DNA from: Sphingomonas kyeonggiensis
Lineage (GTDB): Bacteria > Pseudomonadota > Alphaproteobacteria > Sphingomonadales > Sphingomonadaceae
DNA length: 64,000 nucleotides
Assembly (NCBI RefSeq): GCF_030812785.1
Contig: NZ_JAUSTJ010000002.1
Span: forward strand, 186,001-250,000
Direction of reading: 5' to 3'
Shown: positions 27,701 to 35,879 of the stretch, in pieces
How positions within the stretch are numbered: position 1 is the stretch's first letter
Layout of the letters: every line of letters begins with the position of its first letter
The notes under the pieces: model-generated
What the model was told of the DNA's origin: nothing
The model's database searches: none
Seen by the model: only the letters and a program-made list of their open reading frames with translations
Program-made: the position numbers and the translations under genes

Positions 27701-29452
27701 AACAACCCGACGCTCGACACCGGCAACGAGGCCGACACGCTCCGCGGCGGGGCGGGCAGCGATTATCTTTTCGCCGGGTTCAACGACAGCGTCGATGGCG
27801 GGGACGCCGAGGACGTCCTCTATCTCAGCCTGATGGGCGCGAGCAGCGGCGTCACGCTCGACTTCCGCCAGTCGGTGGTGGCCAATGGCAGTGGGACGAT
27901 CCGCGGGATCGAGGGCGTGGGCTGGCTGCAGGGCAGCGACTATGCCGACGATTTCACTCTGTACCATGCGGGCGGCTATGCGCCGGGCGCCGTCGTCTAT
28001 GCGATGGGCGGCAATGACCGGGTCATCGCCGACTATCGGACCAACCAGATATTCGGCGGCGACGGCGACGATTTCCTCGACGGCCGCAACAGCCAGTATT
28101 TGCAGCAGATCGACGGCGGCGCCGACAACGACACCATCTATACCAATGCGAACAGCTTCACCGCGGCCTATGGCGGCAGCGGCAACGACACGATCTATTC
28201 GCATGGCGAGACCCATGGCGGGTCGGGCAATGACCGCATCATCCTCTCCCAGACCTATTATCGCGGCGGCGTCTATGGCGACGAGGGCGATGACGAGATC
28301 CGGGCCTCGGTGAATGGCAACCAGATCTCCGGCGGCGCCGGTGCCGACCGGCTGGTCGGTGGTGACGGTGTCGACCTGCTGGTGTCGGGCGATTTCGCGA
28401 CGGGCAGCCTGGCGGCCGGCAACGACATGGGCGTCGAGAAGGACGTGCTGACCGGCGGCGGCGGGGACGATGTCCTCGCGATCGGCTGGGGCGACGATGC
28501 GGATGGCGGAAGCGGCACCGACACGCTCCAGCTTTCCTTTGCGGGGGCCGGCACGGGCGTGACCTTCAACGCAGGGCAGGTGGTCGGCGGCGGAGCGCTC
28601 AGTCTGGGCGGCGGCACGATCCAGAATATCGAGCAGATCAGTCAGGTGCTGGGCAGCAGCTTCGACGACGCGATCGACCTGAGCGTGGCGGGTGGCGCAG
28701 TCACGGTGGATGGCGCCGATGGCAGCGACAGCATCCTCGGCGGCAGCGGCAACGACACGCTGCGCGGTGGCGAAGGCGACGACCGCGTCGAGGGCGGCAA
28801 CGGCAGCGACACCCTGCAGGGCGACGGCGGGCAGGACTGGCTGATCAGCGGCAATGGCGGCGACACGATCACCGGCGGGACCGGCCACGACACGCTCTGG
28901 GGCGATGCCGGCGACGACCTGTTCGACGGCGGCGAGGGCGACGATGTCATCGCCGGCGGCGCGGGCATCGATACCGTGACCTATGCCAGTGCGTCCGGCG
29001 GGGTCGAGATCGACCTGTCGTGGCTCGAGGACCAGCAGACCCGGGGCGCAGGCATCGATACGCTGATATCGATCGAGAATGTCATCGGATCGAACTTCGA
29101 CGACGTGCTTGCGGGCAATTGGGAGGCAAACCGGCTGACCGGCGGGCAGGGCAATGACCGCTTCGTCTTCGACGGGCTTGGCGCGCGGGACACGATCACC
29201 GATTTCCAGCGGGGCGACCTGATCGACCTGAGCGAGATCGACGCGAATGGCGCCCTTGCAGGGGATGGAAGCTTCGCCTTCATCGGCGCGGCGGCGTTCA
29301 GTGGCGTTGCAGGCCAGTTGCGGGTCGTCGGCAGCGGTTACAACTGGACGATTGAAGCGGATACCGACGGCAACGGCGTGGCCGATTTCAGCATTGCGCT
29401 GACGACGCAGCTCTGGGGCTTGTCGATCTCGGCCAGCGATTTCTCGCTCTAG
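24707..29452 (+). CDS. large RTX (hemolysin-type calcium-binding repeat) exoprotein
   Basis: 1,581 residues from the GTG at 24707, which follows AAGGGGGGA (24695-24703). It has no Sec signal. Nearly the whole protein is glycine/aspartate nonapeptide repeats (GGxGxDxLx, e.g. GLGGDDHIDGDDGSDTLYGGDG), which bind calcium outside the cell. Three modules of about 85 residues interrupt them (about residues 173-260, 453-540 and 846-935), each reading DFxxGxxGDxxx...LTG...NPFxxG...VLQxDxDG, similar to type I secretion target domains. A final serralysin-like segment (GLGARDTITDFQRGDLIDLSEID) ends the chain. No enzymatic domain is seen; an adhesin or surface-layer role is likely. The type I exporter is not in the window. 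Confidence 0.92.
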   Translation: MAVITGTDAGEWIQDTPGDDTIYGLGGDDHIDGDDGSDTLYGGDGNDWIREVSSEPVARTHQMFGEAGDDVLELDLRSNSADTVLLDGGTGNDRILFDAWYTAQALTIAGGDGDDFIHIVGGRTVALDAGSGADRIELTYSNAVTSYNFTFGAGADVLELTRTTSLTIGAAIHITDFEAGVAGDRINFDRVLASLTGSDRVTNPFASGHLALVQRGADAVVQIDLNGGGNDLRDLFVLDGVNAATLTSYNLGFAPNGGASPSIAADGTAGADILDGSGGNDLLRGLDGDDKLFGGSGNDQLEGGIGADTLEGGFGDDVLLGGEGNDTLFDYNSGSDQLFGGDGNDSLEVGRAAREPGGTIVLDGGAGNDTLQFGLWPFFRGTAKADHVTFIGGDGNDTIRAEGALTVDVDAGAGADTVDVAIDGTTNFITLGSGADTLSLGAEATKQIVAAVVRDFEAGNSGDRLDIQSYLEYALTGWNGQSNPFEGGYLQRIQRGADTVLQIDVDGAAGPAAMTDLVIFKNLAASSLTTFNLGGYATLTGTEGNDVIEGDGGANTLHGLGGNDTLIGNGGDDLLDGGAGDDIMSGGYGTDIYIVSEAGDQVIEPYEFVVYGGDEVRTSLAVYTMPANVERLVGTSNTGQTLTTSSGVLIGGIGNDILNANGSANAVGGGGDDLIKGSGDKNTLVGGEGSDILYGYGGDDSLIAGNELSEAIGNDYLDGGDGDDYLRGSIGNDTLIGGAGADYLYDNQSGADLFDAGDGDDELGLTRYSYGPAPSGTVSLLGGAGNDKIWMVIGNASTVTIDGGDGNDEVGFSTFAGTATVTLGAGADVISFSDYMPQVNPNGRITVTDFDLGAGGDTLSWTSFLQAWLTGWDPSVNPFLSGHVRLGQSGTSTVLQLDRDGGGDGFTTFLTFQNTNAANFTAAQLGFTPQGPIATVGGDGNDTAAGTAAGDLLDGGAGDDIVWGGAGADTISGGAGSDTLFSADRYAPFGYPYSIYYLNNPTLDTGNEADTLRGGAGSDYLFAGFNDSVDGGDAEDVLYLSLMGASSGVTLDFRQSVVANGSGTIRGIEGVGWLQGSDYADDFTLYHAGGYAPGAVVYAMGGNDRVIADYRTNQIFGGDGDDFLDGRNSQYLQQIDGGADNDTIYTNANSFTAAYGGSGNDTIYSHGETHGGSGNDRIILSQTYYRGGVYGDEGDDEIRASVNGNQISGGAGADRLVGGDGVDLLVSGDFATGSLAAGNDMGVEKDVLTGGGGDDVLAIGWGDDADGGSGTDTLQLSFAGAGTGVTFNAGQVVGGGALSLGGGTIQNIEQISQVLGSSFDDAIDLSVAGGAVTVDGADGSDSILGGSGNDTLRGGEGDDRVEGGNGSDTLQGDGGQDWLISGNGGDTITGGTGHDTLWGDAGDDLFDGGEGDDVIAGGAGIDTVTYASASGGVEIDLSWLEDQQTRGAGIDTLISIENVIGSNFDDVLAGNWEANRLTGGQGNDRFVFDGLGARDTITDFQRGDLIDLSEIDANGALAGDGSFAFIGAAAFSGVAGQLRVVGSGYNWTIEADTDGNGVADFSIALTTQLWGLSISASDFSL

Positions 29453-29654
29453 AGATGCGCGGGGCGTGCGCGGCAGATGACCTGTTAACTTGCCTGTGCC
29501 GGCGCAGGTGGGGCCAGGTCGCGCCGGTTAGCAATTCGGGAAGCGAGTCGTGAGCGCTTGACCATCTGCTCGATGCGCGGCTTCAACGGAGGAAGACCGG
29601 CGCCGCGATAGCGATAGCTCGCCCCTGCGCCGAGCGAGGATGCGCACTGGAATA

Positions 29655-29741
29655 TGGTGCGGACGGCGGGACTCGAACCCGCACGCCCCGAGGGGCAGAA
29701 GATTTTAAGTCTCCGGCGTCTACCGGTTCCGCCACGTCCGC
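29655..29741 (-). tRNA. tRNA-Leu (UAA)
   Basis: 87 nt including an encoded CCA (29655-29657 on the complementary strand). Acceptor arm GCGGACG/CGTCCGC, a type II long variable arm (GCCCC-TC-GGGGC), T-loop GTTCGAG and anticodon loop CTTAAAA with anticodon TAA. The 202 bp between the RTX stop and this tRNA show no gene. Confidence 0.95.
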
Positions 29742-29793
29742 ATGCTCCCCACGCAAGCGCATGAGGCCGCCAGCGTCAAGCGGTGCAGCGCGC

Positions 29794-30072
29794 TCAAACG
29801 TTGAGCTTGATGCGCATTTCCTTGCCGGGCTTGAAATAGGGGACGCGCTTGGCGTCGACTTCGACCGTCTCGCCCGTGCGCGGGTTGCGGCCGGTGCGCG
29901 CATCGCGGGCGCGGGTGGAGAAGGCGCCGAAGCCACGCAACTCTACGCGACCATCTTCCTGCAGGCGCCCGACGATCTCGTCGAAGAAGACCGACACGAT
30001 CTTCTCGACCTCACGGACCGAAAGGCCCGGATTGTCCTGCACGAGCAACTGAACCAGTTCCGAGCGGATCAT
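29794..30072 (-). CDS. ihfB: integration host factor beta subunit
   Basis: 92-residue HU/IHF-type DNA-bending protein. [10 protein letters not shown] at the N-terminus, [28 protein letters not shown] with the beta-arm proline in RNPRTG, and the KPGKEMR end identify the IHF beta branch. The ATG at 30072 has GGAGGG six bases upstream; a TTG two codons earlier is unlikely. Its place immediately downstream of rpsA matches the conserved cmk-rpsA-ihfB order. Confidence 0.93.
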   Translation of the reverse strand: MIRSELVQLLVQDNPGLSVREVEKIVSVFFDEIVGRLQEDGRVELRGFGAFSTRARDARTGRNPRTGETVEVDAKRVPYFKPGKEMRIKLNV

Positions 30073-30214
30073 CCGCAACCCTCCCTTTGCGCACGCGGAT
30101 CTGCGGACTTCCCCGCGCGAGCGCCAATCCCAGTTGAGGTTCTCTAGCCCCGTTCAGCAACCTGCATCAACCCGCAGATTGCTATTAACCTATGATATTC
30201 GGGAATAATCGAAA

Positions 30215-30241
30215 ACGGGGAGCGGTTTTGCCGCTCCCCGT
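30215..30241 (-). terminator. intrinsic terminator of rpsA
   Basis: Perfect 11-bp stem (30215-30225 with 30231-30241; ACGGGGAGCGG) and a 5-base loop. Read on the minus strand it ends in a TTTTC tract, ten bases after the rpsA stop codon. ihfB downstream therefore probably has its own promoter in 30073-30214. Confidence 0.85.
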
Positions 30242-30250
30242 CCCGATGTC

Positions 30251-31963
30251 TTAGTTCTTCTCGTTGCGGGCCTTGAGGGCCTCGCCGAGAATGTCGCCCA
30301 GCGACGCGCCCGAATCGGACGAACCGTACTGCGCCACAGCCTGCTTCTCTTCGGCGATCTGCATCGCCTTGACCGAGAAGGTCGGCTTCTTCGAACGATC
30401 GAAGCCGGTGACCATCGCGTCGAGCTTCTGGCCGACGGCGAAACGCTCCGGACGCTGCTCGTCGCGGTCGCGGCCGAGATCGGTGCGCTTGATGAAGCCG
30501 GTCGCGCCGTCTTCGCCAACCTGCACTTCGAGGCCCGCGTCGCGGACTTCGAGGATGGTCACGGTGACGACCTGGTTCTTGTTCAGGCGGTCGGCCGAGG
30601 TGGTCGAACCGGCAGCGGCGACGCCGCCACGCTCGAGCTGCTTCATGCCGAGCGAGATGCGCTCCTTGTCCGGCTCGACGGCGAGAACGATGGCCTTAAC
30701 CACCTCGCCCTTGCGGTGCAGGTTGAGCGCGTCCTCGCCCGAGATGCCCCAGGCGATGTCCGACATGTGGACCATGCCGTCGACGTCGTTGTCCAGGCCG
30801 ATGAACAGGCCGAACTCGGTGGCGTTCTTGACTTCGCCCTCGACTTCGGTGCCGACCGGGTGGGCAGCGGCGAAGGCTTCCCACGGATTGCCCTGGGCCT
30901 GCTTGAGGCCGAGCGAGATCCGGCGCTTCTCGGCGTCCACCTCGAGAACCACGACTTCGACTTCCTGCGAGGTCGAGACGATCTTGCCCGGATGCACGTT
31001 CTTCTTGGTCCAGCTCATCTCCGAGACGTGGACCAGGCCTTCGATGCCCGGCTCCAGCTCGACGAACGCGCCATACTCGGTGATGTTGGTCACGCGGCCC
31101 GACAGCTTCGCGCCGACCGGGTACTTGGCGGCGGCGCCATCCCACGGATCGCTCTCGAGCTGCTTCATGCCGAGCGAGATGCGCTGGGTGTCGCGGTTGA
31201 TGCGGATGATCTGCACCTTCACCGTGTCGCCGATGTTCAGCATCTCCGACGGGTGGTTGACGCGCTTGTAGCTCAGGTCGGTGACGTGCAGCAGGCCGTC
31301 GATGCCGCCCAGGTCAACGAACGCACCGTAATCGGTGATGTTCTTGACGACGCCGTCGATGATCTGGCCCTCGGCCAGGCTCTGGATGAGGCCCGAACGC
31401 TGCTCGGCGCGGGTCTCTTCGAGCACGGCGCGGCGCGACACGACGATGTTGCCGCGCTTGCGGTCCATCTTGAGGATCTGGAAGGGCTGCGGGATGTCCA
31501 TCAGCGGGGTGACGTCGCGCACCGGGCGGATGTCGACCTGCGAGCCGGGGAGGAAGGCCACCGCGCCCGAGAGGTCGACGGTGAAGCCGCCCTTGACGCG
31601 GCCGAAGATGACGCCTTCGACGCGGGCCGACTTGGCGAATTCGGTCTCGAGCTTGTCCCAGGCGGCTTCGCGGCGGGCGCGGTCGCGGCTGAGCATCGCT
31701 TCGCCGTTCGCGTTCTCGACGCGGTCGACATAGACTTCGACTTCGTCGCCGACCTTGAGGTCTGCCTTCTGGCCCGGCGCGGCGAATTCGCGCAGCGGCA
31801 CGCGGCCTTCGGACTTGAGGCCGACGTCGATGACCGCGAGGTCGTTCTCGATGCCGGTAACGGTGCCGATCACGACGCGGCCTTCGAAGCCGTCTGCCTG
31901 ACCGAGGGTCTGTTCGAGGAGGGCCGCGAAATCGTCGCGGCTCGGATTTGCCGTAGTGGCCAT
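30251..31963 (-). CDS. rpsA: 30S ribosomal protein S1
   Basis: 570 residues from the ATG at 31963 (MATTANPSRDDFAALLEQTL). Six S1 (OB-fold) RNA-binding repeats are recognisable, e.g. GKIVSTSQEVEVVVLEVDAEKRRISLGLKQAQGNPW and GAFVDLGGIDGLLHVTDLSYKRVNHPSEML. S1 binds mRNA and helps its loading on the 30S subunit. Upstream in-frame codons exist but lie in the leader. In E. coli S1 represses its own translation, so the long leader here may serve autoregulation. Confidence 0.97.
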   Translation of the reverse strand: MATTANPSRDDFAALLEQTLGQADGFEGRVVIGTVTGIENDLAVIDVGLKSEGRVPLREFAAPGQKADLKVGDEVEVYVDRVENANGEAMLSRDRARREAAWDKLETEFAKSARVEGVIFGRVKGGFTVDLSGAVAFLPGSQVDIRPVRDVTPLMDIPQPFQILKMDRKRGNIVVSRRAVLEETRAEQRSGLIQSLAEGQIIDGVVKNITDYGAFVDLGGIDGLLHVTDLSYKRVNHPSEMLNIGDTVKVQIIRINRDTQRISLGMKQLESDPWDGAAAKYPVGAKLSGRVTNITEYGAFVELEPGIEGLVHVSEMSWTKKNVHPGKIVSTSQEVEVVVLEVDAEKRRISLGLKQAQGNPWEAFAAAHPVGTEVEGEVKNATEFGLFIGLDNDVDGMVHMSDIAWGISGEDALNLHRKGEVVKAIVLAVEPDKERISLGMKQLERGGVAAAGSTTSADRLNKNQVVTVTILEVRDAGLEVQVGEDGATGFIKRTDLGRDRDEQRPERFAVGQKLDAMVTGFDRSKKPTFSVKAMQIAEEKQAVAQYGSSDSGASLGDILGEALKARNEKN

Positions 31964-32290
31964 AAGAGTTTCAGTTCCTAACAATGTTTTTCCGGCCAGT
32001 CGGTTGGGTCCGACGGTCTTTGGGCCAGAGTCGCCGCGGCGGCCGATCGCCGGTCGCGGCATCCGTCGCGCAGGAGCAAGCGGAGGAAGGACTAGCCGCC
32101 GGTGAAAGCGAAAAGGGCGCGTGAGAGTCAAACTCTCCGCGCCTTCCTCCGCGGGCACTGCCCGTCGGACGGGCGCGCCTTAGCGGAAACCGCCTTTTCC
32201 CGCAAGCATTGCGAAGTGCGTGCGGGATGCGGCGTGCGGGCTTTGGGCCGGAGCGGACGCCGCTCGATCGTCTGAGGTCCGGTGCGCCGC
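31964..32290 (-). other. 327-bp rpsA leader/intergenic region
   Basis: No gene is seen between cmk and rpsA. The region contains the hairpin described at 32116-32143, followed on the minus strand by about 150 nt of probable rpsA 5' untranslated leader. GGAGGAAGG-like purine runs occur near 32090 without an adjacent start. Confidence 0.5.
32112..32143 (-). terminator. terminator or attenuator hairpin between cmk and rpsA
   Basis: GGCGCG (32116-32121) pairs with CGCGCC (32138-32143), and GAGAGT (32123-32128) with ACTCTC (32132-32137), leaving one bulged base and a 3-base loop. On the minus strand it is followed by CCCTTTTCG, as in an intrinsic terminator. It lies about 150 bp upstream of the rpsA start, so it either ends cmk transcription or attenuates read-through into rpsA. 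Confidence 0.6.
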
Positions 32291-32929
32291 TCAGGCCGGC
32301 GTATCGGCGGTTCTCGTCTTGCTCTCGACGATCGCGATCGCGCGCTGCACGGCGGCGTCGATCGAGAGGAAGCTGGTATCGAGCAGCGCCGCGTCGGGTG
32401 CCTGGAGCATCGGCGCCTCGGTCCGCTTGGAATCGCGCTCGTCCCGCGAGCGGATATCGGCGAGCACCTTGTCGAGGCTGGTGAGCACGCCGTTCTTGCG
32501 CAGCTCGAGATGGCGGCGCTGGGCGCGGATCATCGGGGTCGCCTTGACGAACAGCTTCACGTCGGCGTCGGGCGCGATCACCGTGCCGATGTCGCGCCCG
32601 TCGAGCACCGCGCCGCCGGGCTGGCGGGCGAACTTCTTCTGCCGGTTGAGCAGGGCGGCGCGAACCAGGGGGTGCGCGGAGACGACCGAGGCGACCTTGC
32701 CGACCTCGTCGGTGCGCAGCCAGGGATCGTCGAGCAGATAGTCCTCGAAGCCGCAGGCGGAGACGGCATCGGCTTCGCGCGACGGATCGAGATCCTCGCG
32801 CAGCACGGTGGAGGCGACGGCGCGGTAGAGCAGCCCGGTATCGAGATGCGGCAGCCCGTAATGCTGCGCGAGGGCGCGCGCGATGGTGCCCTTACCAGAG
32901 GCTGCCGGTCCGTCGACTGCGATGATCAT
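32291..32929 (-). CDS. cmk: cytidylate kinase
   Basis: 212-residue (d)CMP kinase. The P-loop GPAASGKGT, LDTGLLYRAVA, LDGRDIGTVIAPDADVKLFV and RAQRRHLEL...LADIRSRDERDSKR are family signatures. It phosphorylates CMP and dCMP with ATP. It lies upstream of rpsA as in most proteobacteria. Confidence 0.96.
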   Translation of the reverse strand: MIIAVDGPAASGKGTIARALAQHYGLPHLDTGLLYRAVASTVLREDLDPSREADAVSACGFEDYLLDDPWLRTDEVGKVASVVSAHPLVRAALLNRQKKFARQPGGAVLDGRDIGTVIAPDADVKLFVKATPMIRAQRRHLELRKNGVLTSLDKVLADIRSRDERDSKRTEAPMLQAPDAALLDTSFLSIDAAVQRAIAIVESKTRTADTPA

Positions 32930-32988
32930 ATGCTTGAGCGTTCGCGGCAGGCGGGCGCGGCGTCAAGCGATTCGGCGGGGAATCGCCA

Positions 32989-33975
32989 TCAAATATCGTG
33001 GCGGGCCATCCAGTTGCGCAGCAGGGCGAGATAGGCTTCCGGCTGGTCGGAGAGGATCGAATGCGCCGATCCCATGACCTCGCGGAAGGTCGATCCGGGG
33101 ACCTGTCTCGAAAACCGGGATACGGTTTCCGGGCGGGCTTCGTCATATTCTCCGCATACGAACAGGGTTCTGGGCCCATCCAGCCTCTTCAGCAGCGGTT
33201 CGCCGTCATAATCGCGCAAGGTGCCGGTCGAAACGAACTCGGCCTTGCCCCACATCCGGTGATAGAGCGTGTCCCCGGCATCGCGCGGCGCCCGGGCGCG
33301 ATATTCGGCGATGCCGTCGGCGCGCTGCGAGCGGATGACATGGCGGCGGTAGAAATCCCAGGTCGCCGATTCGCACACCGCTTCCGGCGGCGGGGCGGCG
33401 GTGTCGCACTTCTCCAGCGTGGTGCGCGCCTCGGCCGGCATCTGCGAGCGGAGCAGGTTTGCGTCGGCGAGCCAGCTCCTGGTGGAGACGAGCGGGGATT
33501 GCACGATCAGGCTGGCGGTATCAGGCCTCCGCCGCGCGCCATATTCGATCGCCAGCGTGCCACCCCAGCTGCCGCCGCCGACATGCCAGCGGGTGATGCC
33601 GAGCGCGTCGCGAATCCGATCGATCTCGTCGACGAAGCGGCTGACCTTCCAGTTCGTCGGATCGAGCGGGGCATCCGAGCGGCCGCTGTCGAGCTGGTCC
33701 CACAGGATCACCGCGCGCTCGCCGGCAAGGGCGGTGAGCGGGAGAAGCCCGGAATGATCGCCGCCCGGGCCGCCATGCGCATAGATCAGCGGTGGAAGCT
33801 TGCCCTTGAGGTCGCCGTTCACCCGGACATAGACGCTGCCGCCCTCGACCGGGACCATCAGCTCCTTGTCCGGCGCGAACCGGATGTCGCTGCCGGCGAT
33901 CCGTGCCCAGGCGGGCAGGGCGATGGCGCCGGCGGCAAGGCCGCCGAGGAAAGCGCGGCGGCCGATGAGGGTCAT
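32989..33975 (-). CDS. Tat-exported proline iminopeptidase-like alpha/beta hydrolase (S33)
   Basis: 328 residues. The N-terminus carries a twin-arginine signal (GRRAFLGGLAAGAIALPAWA). The body is an S33 alpha/beta hydrolase: oxyanion motif HGGPGG, nucleophile serine in GGGSWGG, acid in CGEYDEARPE and His in GSAHSILSD. S33 enzymes release N-terminal proline or related residues from peptides. Its ATG overlaps the aroA stop (ATGA), so it has been inserted between aroA and cmk and is co-translated with aroA, an unusual partner for an exported peptidase. Confidence 0.88.
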   Translation of the reverse strand: MTLIGRRAFLGGLAAGAIALPAWARIAGSDIRFAPDKELMVPVEGGSVYVRVNGDLKGKLPPLIYAHGGPGGDHSGLLPLTALAGERAVILWDQLDSGRSDAPLDPTNWKVSRFVDEIDRIRDALGITRWHVGGGSWGGTLAIEYGARRRPDTASLIVQSPLVSTRSWLADANLLRSQMPAEARTTLEKCDTAAPPPEAVCESATWDFYRRHVIRSQRADGIAEYRARAPRDAGDTLYHRMWGKAEFVSTGTLRDYDGEPLLKRLDGPRTLFVCGEYDEARPETVSRFSRQVPGSTFREVMGSAHSILSDQPEAYLALLRNWMARHDI

Positions 33976-35297
33976 GCGGTCAGGCTGTCCAGCACGTCGA
34001 AAAAGGCGGGGTAGCTGGTCTGCACCGGCGCGACGTCGTCGATCGCGATCGGCGCCGCGGCGGCGAGGCCGGCGACGGTCATGCTCATCGCGATGCGGTG
34101 GTCGAGCTTCGACACCGCAGCGCCGCCACCCGGGATCGGCGCGCCGCCGGTGCCGGTGATCGCCAGGCCATCGTCAAACTCCTCGAGCACCACGCCATTG
34201 GCCTCGAGCGCGGCGCGCATCGTCGCGATCCGGTCCGATTCCTTGACGCGCAGCTCATGCGCGCCGCGCGCCACGGTACGGCCCTCGGCGACCGAGGCGG
34301 CGACGAACAGGATCGGATATTCGTCGATCATGCTCGGCGCGAGCTCGGGCGGGACCTCGATCGCCTTGAGCGGTGCGTGGCGGACGCGCAGGTCCGCCAC
34401 CGGCTCGCCGCCGACTTCGCGCGAATCGACCGCCTCGATCGACGCGCCCATCATACGGAGCGCCTGGATCAGCCCGGTGCGGGTCGGGTTCATGCAGACA
34501 TTGGCGATGGTGATGTCCGATCCCGGCACGATCGACGCGGCGACCATCCAGAAGCCGGCCGAGGAGGGGTCGCCCGGCACGACGATATGCTGGGGCTTGA
34601 GCTCGGCCTCGCCGCGGATCGAGATGATCTTGCCCTCGGGGCTGTCCTCGACGGTCAGCTCGGCGCCGAAGCCCTTGAGCATGCGCTCGCTATGGTCGCG
34701 AGTCGGCACCGGCTCGATGACGCGGGTGATGCCCGGGGTGTTGAGGCCGGCGAGCAATACCGCCGACTTCACCTGGGCCGAGGCGACCGGGAGCGTGTAG
34801 GTGATCGGCACGGCGGGATTGATGCCCCGCAACATCAAGGGGAGCCGGCCGCCCGGGCTGGCGGTGATCTCGGCGCCCATCTGGCTGAGCGGCTCGATCG
34901 CGCGGCCCATCGGGCGGCTGGAAAGCGAGGCGTCGCCGGTGAAGGTCACGGTGATCGGATGGCTGGCGACAAGACCCATCAGCAGGCGCGTCGAGGTGCC
35001 CGAATTGCCCATGTCGAGCGCGGTCTCGGGCTGGAGCAGGCCGCCGACACCGACGCCGCTGACGGTCCAGACGCCGTCTTCGCCGCGGTTGATCGTCGCA
35101 CCCATCGCGCGCATCGCGGCGGCGGTGGCCAGCACGTCCTCGCCCTCGAGCAGCCCTTCGATCCTGCTTTCGCCGACCGCGAGCGCCGAAAACATCAGCG
35201 AGCGATGGCTGATCGACTTGTCGCCGGGAACGGTGACTCGGCCCTTCAGCGGACCACGGGAGGAGACGGCGAGCGGGCGGGGCGTGGCAGTGGACAT
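33972..35297 (-). CDS. aroA: 3-phosphoshikimate 1-carboxyvinyltransferase (EPSP synthase)
   Basis: 441 residues from the ATG at 35297. Shikimate-pathway enzyme joining PEP to shikimate 3-phosphate. Signatures are VPGDKSISHRSLMFSALA, LDMGNSGTSTRLLMGL, RELRVKESDRIATMRAAL-like (HELRVKESDRIA) and DHRIAMSMTVAGL. The sequence resembles the class II (Agrobacterium-type) branch by its LLEGEDVLATAAAMRAMGA region; class is inference. The frame is open further upstream but that part is antisense to the FYDLN gene and not translated. Confidence 0.96.
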   Translation of the reverse strand: MSTATPRPLAVSSRGPLKGRVTVPGDKSISHRSLMFSALAVGESRIEGLLEGEDVLATAAAMRAMGATINRGEDGVWTVSGVGVGGLLQPETALDMGNSGTSTRLLMGLVASHPITVTFTGDASLSSRPMGRAIEPLSQMGAEITASPGGRLPLMLRGINPAVPITYTLPVASAQVKSAVLLAGLNTPGITRVIEPVPTRDHSERMLKGFGAELTVEDSPEGKIISIRGEAELKPQHIVVPGDPSSAGFWMVAASIVPGSDITIANVCMNPTRTGLIQALRMMGASIEAVDSREVGGEPVADLRVRHAPLKAIEVPPELAPSMIDEYPILFVAASVAEGRTVARGAHELRVKESDRIATMRAALEANGVVLEEFDDGLAITGTGGAPIPGGGAAVSKLDHRIAMSMTVAGLAAAAPIAIDDVAPVQTSYPAFFDVLDSLTA

Positions 35298-35399
35298 AAC
35301 GCGCGGCTTTGACAGCGCCCTTGCGGCATGGCAAGGCGCCCACCACTTTCCGGGACAACATCCCGAAATCCGAGATTTTGAAAGGCGAAGAGGCAACAC

Positions 35400-35720
35400 A
35401 TGGTGAAGCCGGAATGGGGCACCAAGCGCGCGTGCCCGAAGTGCGGTACCCGTTTTTACGATCTGACCAAGGACGAGCCCGTCACCTGCATCAATTGCGG
35501 GTTCTCCTGGGATCCGGAGCCGATCCTGAAGTCGAAGCAGCCGCTTCCCTTCGAGATGATCAAGAAGGACGGCGAGAAGCCCGAGACCGAGGACGGTGAT
35601 CTGGGCGACGAGGATCTGGACATCGGCGAGGACGAAGAGCCCTCGGCCGACGACGACGTTGATCTGGGCGGCGACGACGACCTGGGCGTCGAGACCGGCG
35701 GTGACGACGAAGAGCAGTAA
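35400..35720 (+). CDS. FYDLN acid family protein (TIGR02300)
   Basis: 106 residues. A small zinc-ribbon-like N-terminus (CPKCG at residues 12-16, CINC at 30-33) encloses the FYDLTKD motif, followed by a very acidic Asp/Glu/Gly tail. This is the FYDLN-acid family, restricted largely to alphaproteobacteria and of unknown function; the cysteines probably bind zinc. It is divergent from aroA across a 102-bp promoter region. Confidence 0.9.
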   Translation: MVKPEWGTKRACPKCGTRFYDLTKDEPVTCINCGFSWDPEPILKSKQPLPFEMIKKDGEKPETEDGDLGDEDLDIGEDEEPSADDDVDLGGDDDLGVETGGDDEEQ

Positions 35721-35803
35721 TTTGCGGGAAAATGGCAGGGGTCGAAAAAAGGCCCTTGCCAGACCCGAAGGGCCCATCTAGAGGGCCCGTCTCCCGAGGA
35801 AAT

Positions 35804-35879
35804 GGGGCCGTAGCTCAGCTGGGAGAGCGTCGCAATGGCATTGCGAAGGTCAGGGGTTCGATCCCCCTCGGCTCCACCA
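35804..35879 (+). tRNA. tRNA-Ala (GGC)
   Basis: 76 nt with encoded CCA. Acceptor GGGGCCG/CGGCTCC, D-arm GCTCAGCTGGGAGAGC, anticodon stem TCGCA/TGCGA with loop ATGGCAT (anticodon GGC) and T-arm AGGGGTTCGATCCCCCT. It borders the RHS accessory region. Confidence 0.96.

Noticed and set aside
26639-28888. 749-codon minus-strand frame opposite the RTX gene
   Set aside because: The regular GGCGGCGACGGCAACGAC-type repeats leave the reverse frame open; no domain is seen.
24760-29000. Regularly spaced short repeats that could suggest a CRISPR array
   Set aside because: They are in frame, coding GGxGxDxxx calcium-binding repeats; spacing is variable and there are no unique spacers or cas genes.
31964-32158. 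Longer N-terminus for ribosomal protein S1
   Set aside because: The extension is Arg/Pro-rich with no homology and crosses the leader hairpin region; the ATG at 31963 gives the standard S1 start.
35298-35777. Extended N-terminus of aroA
   Set aside because: The extra frame is antisense to the FYDLN gene and lacks resemblance to EPSP synthase; the ATG at 35297 begins a full-length enzyme.
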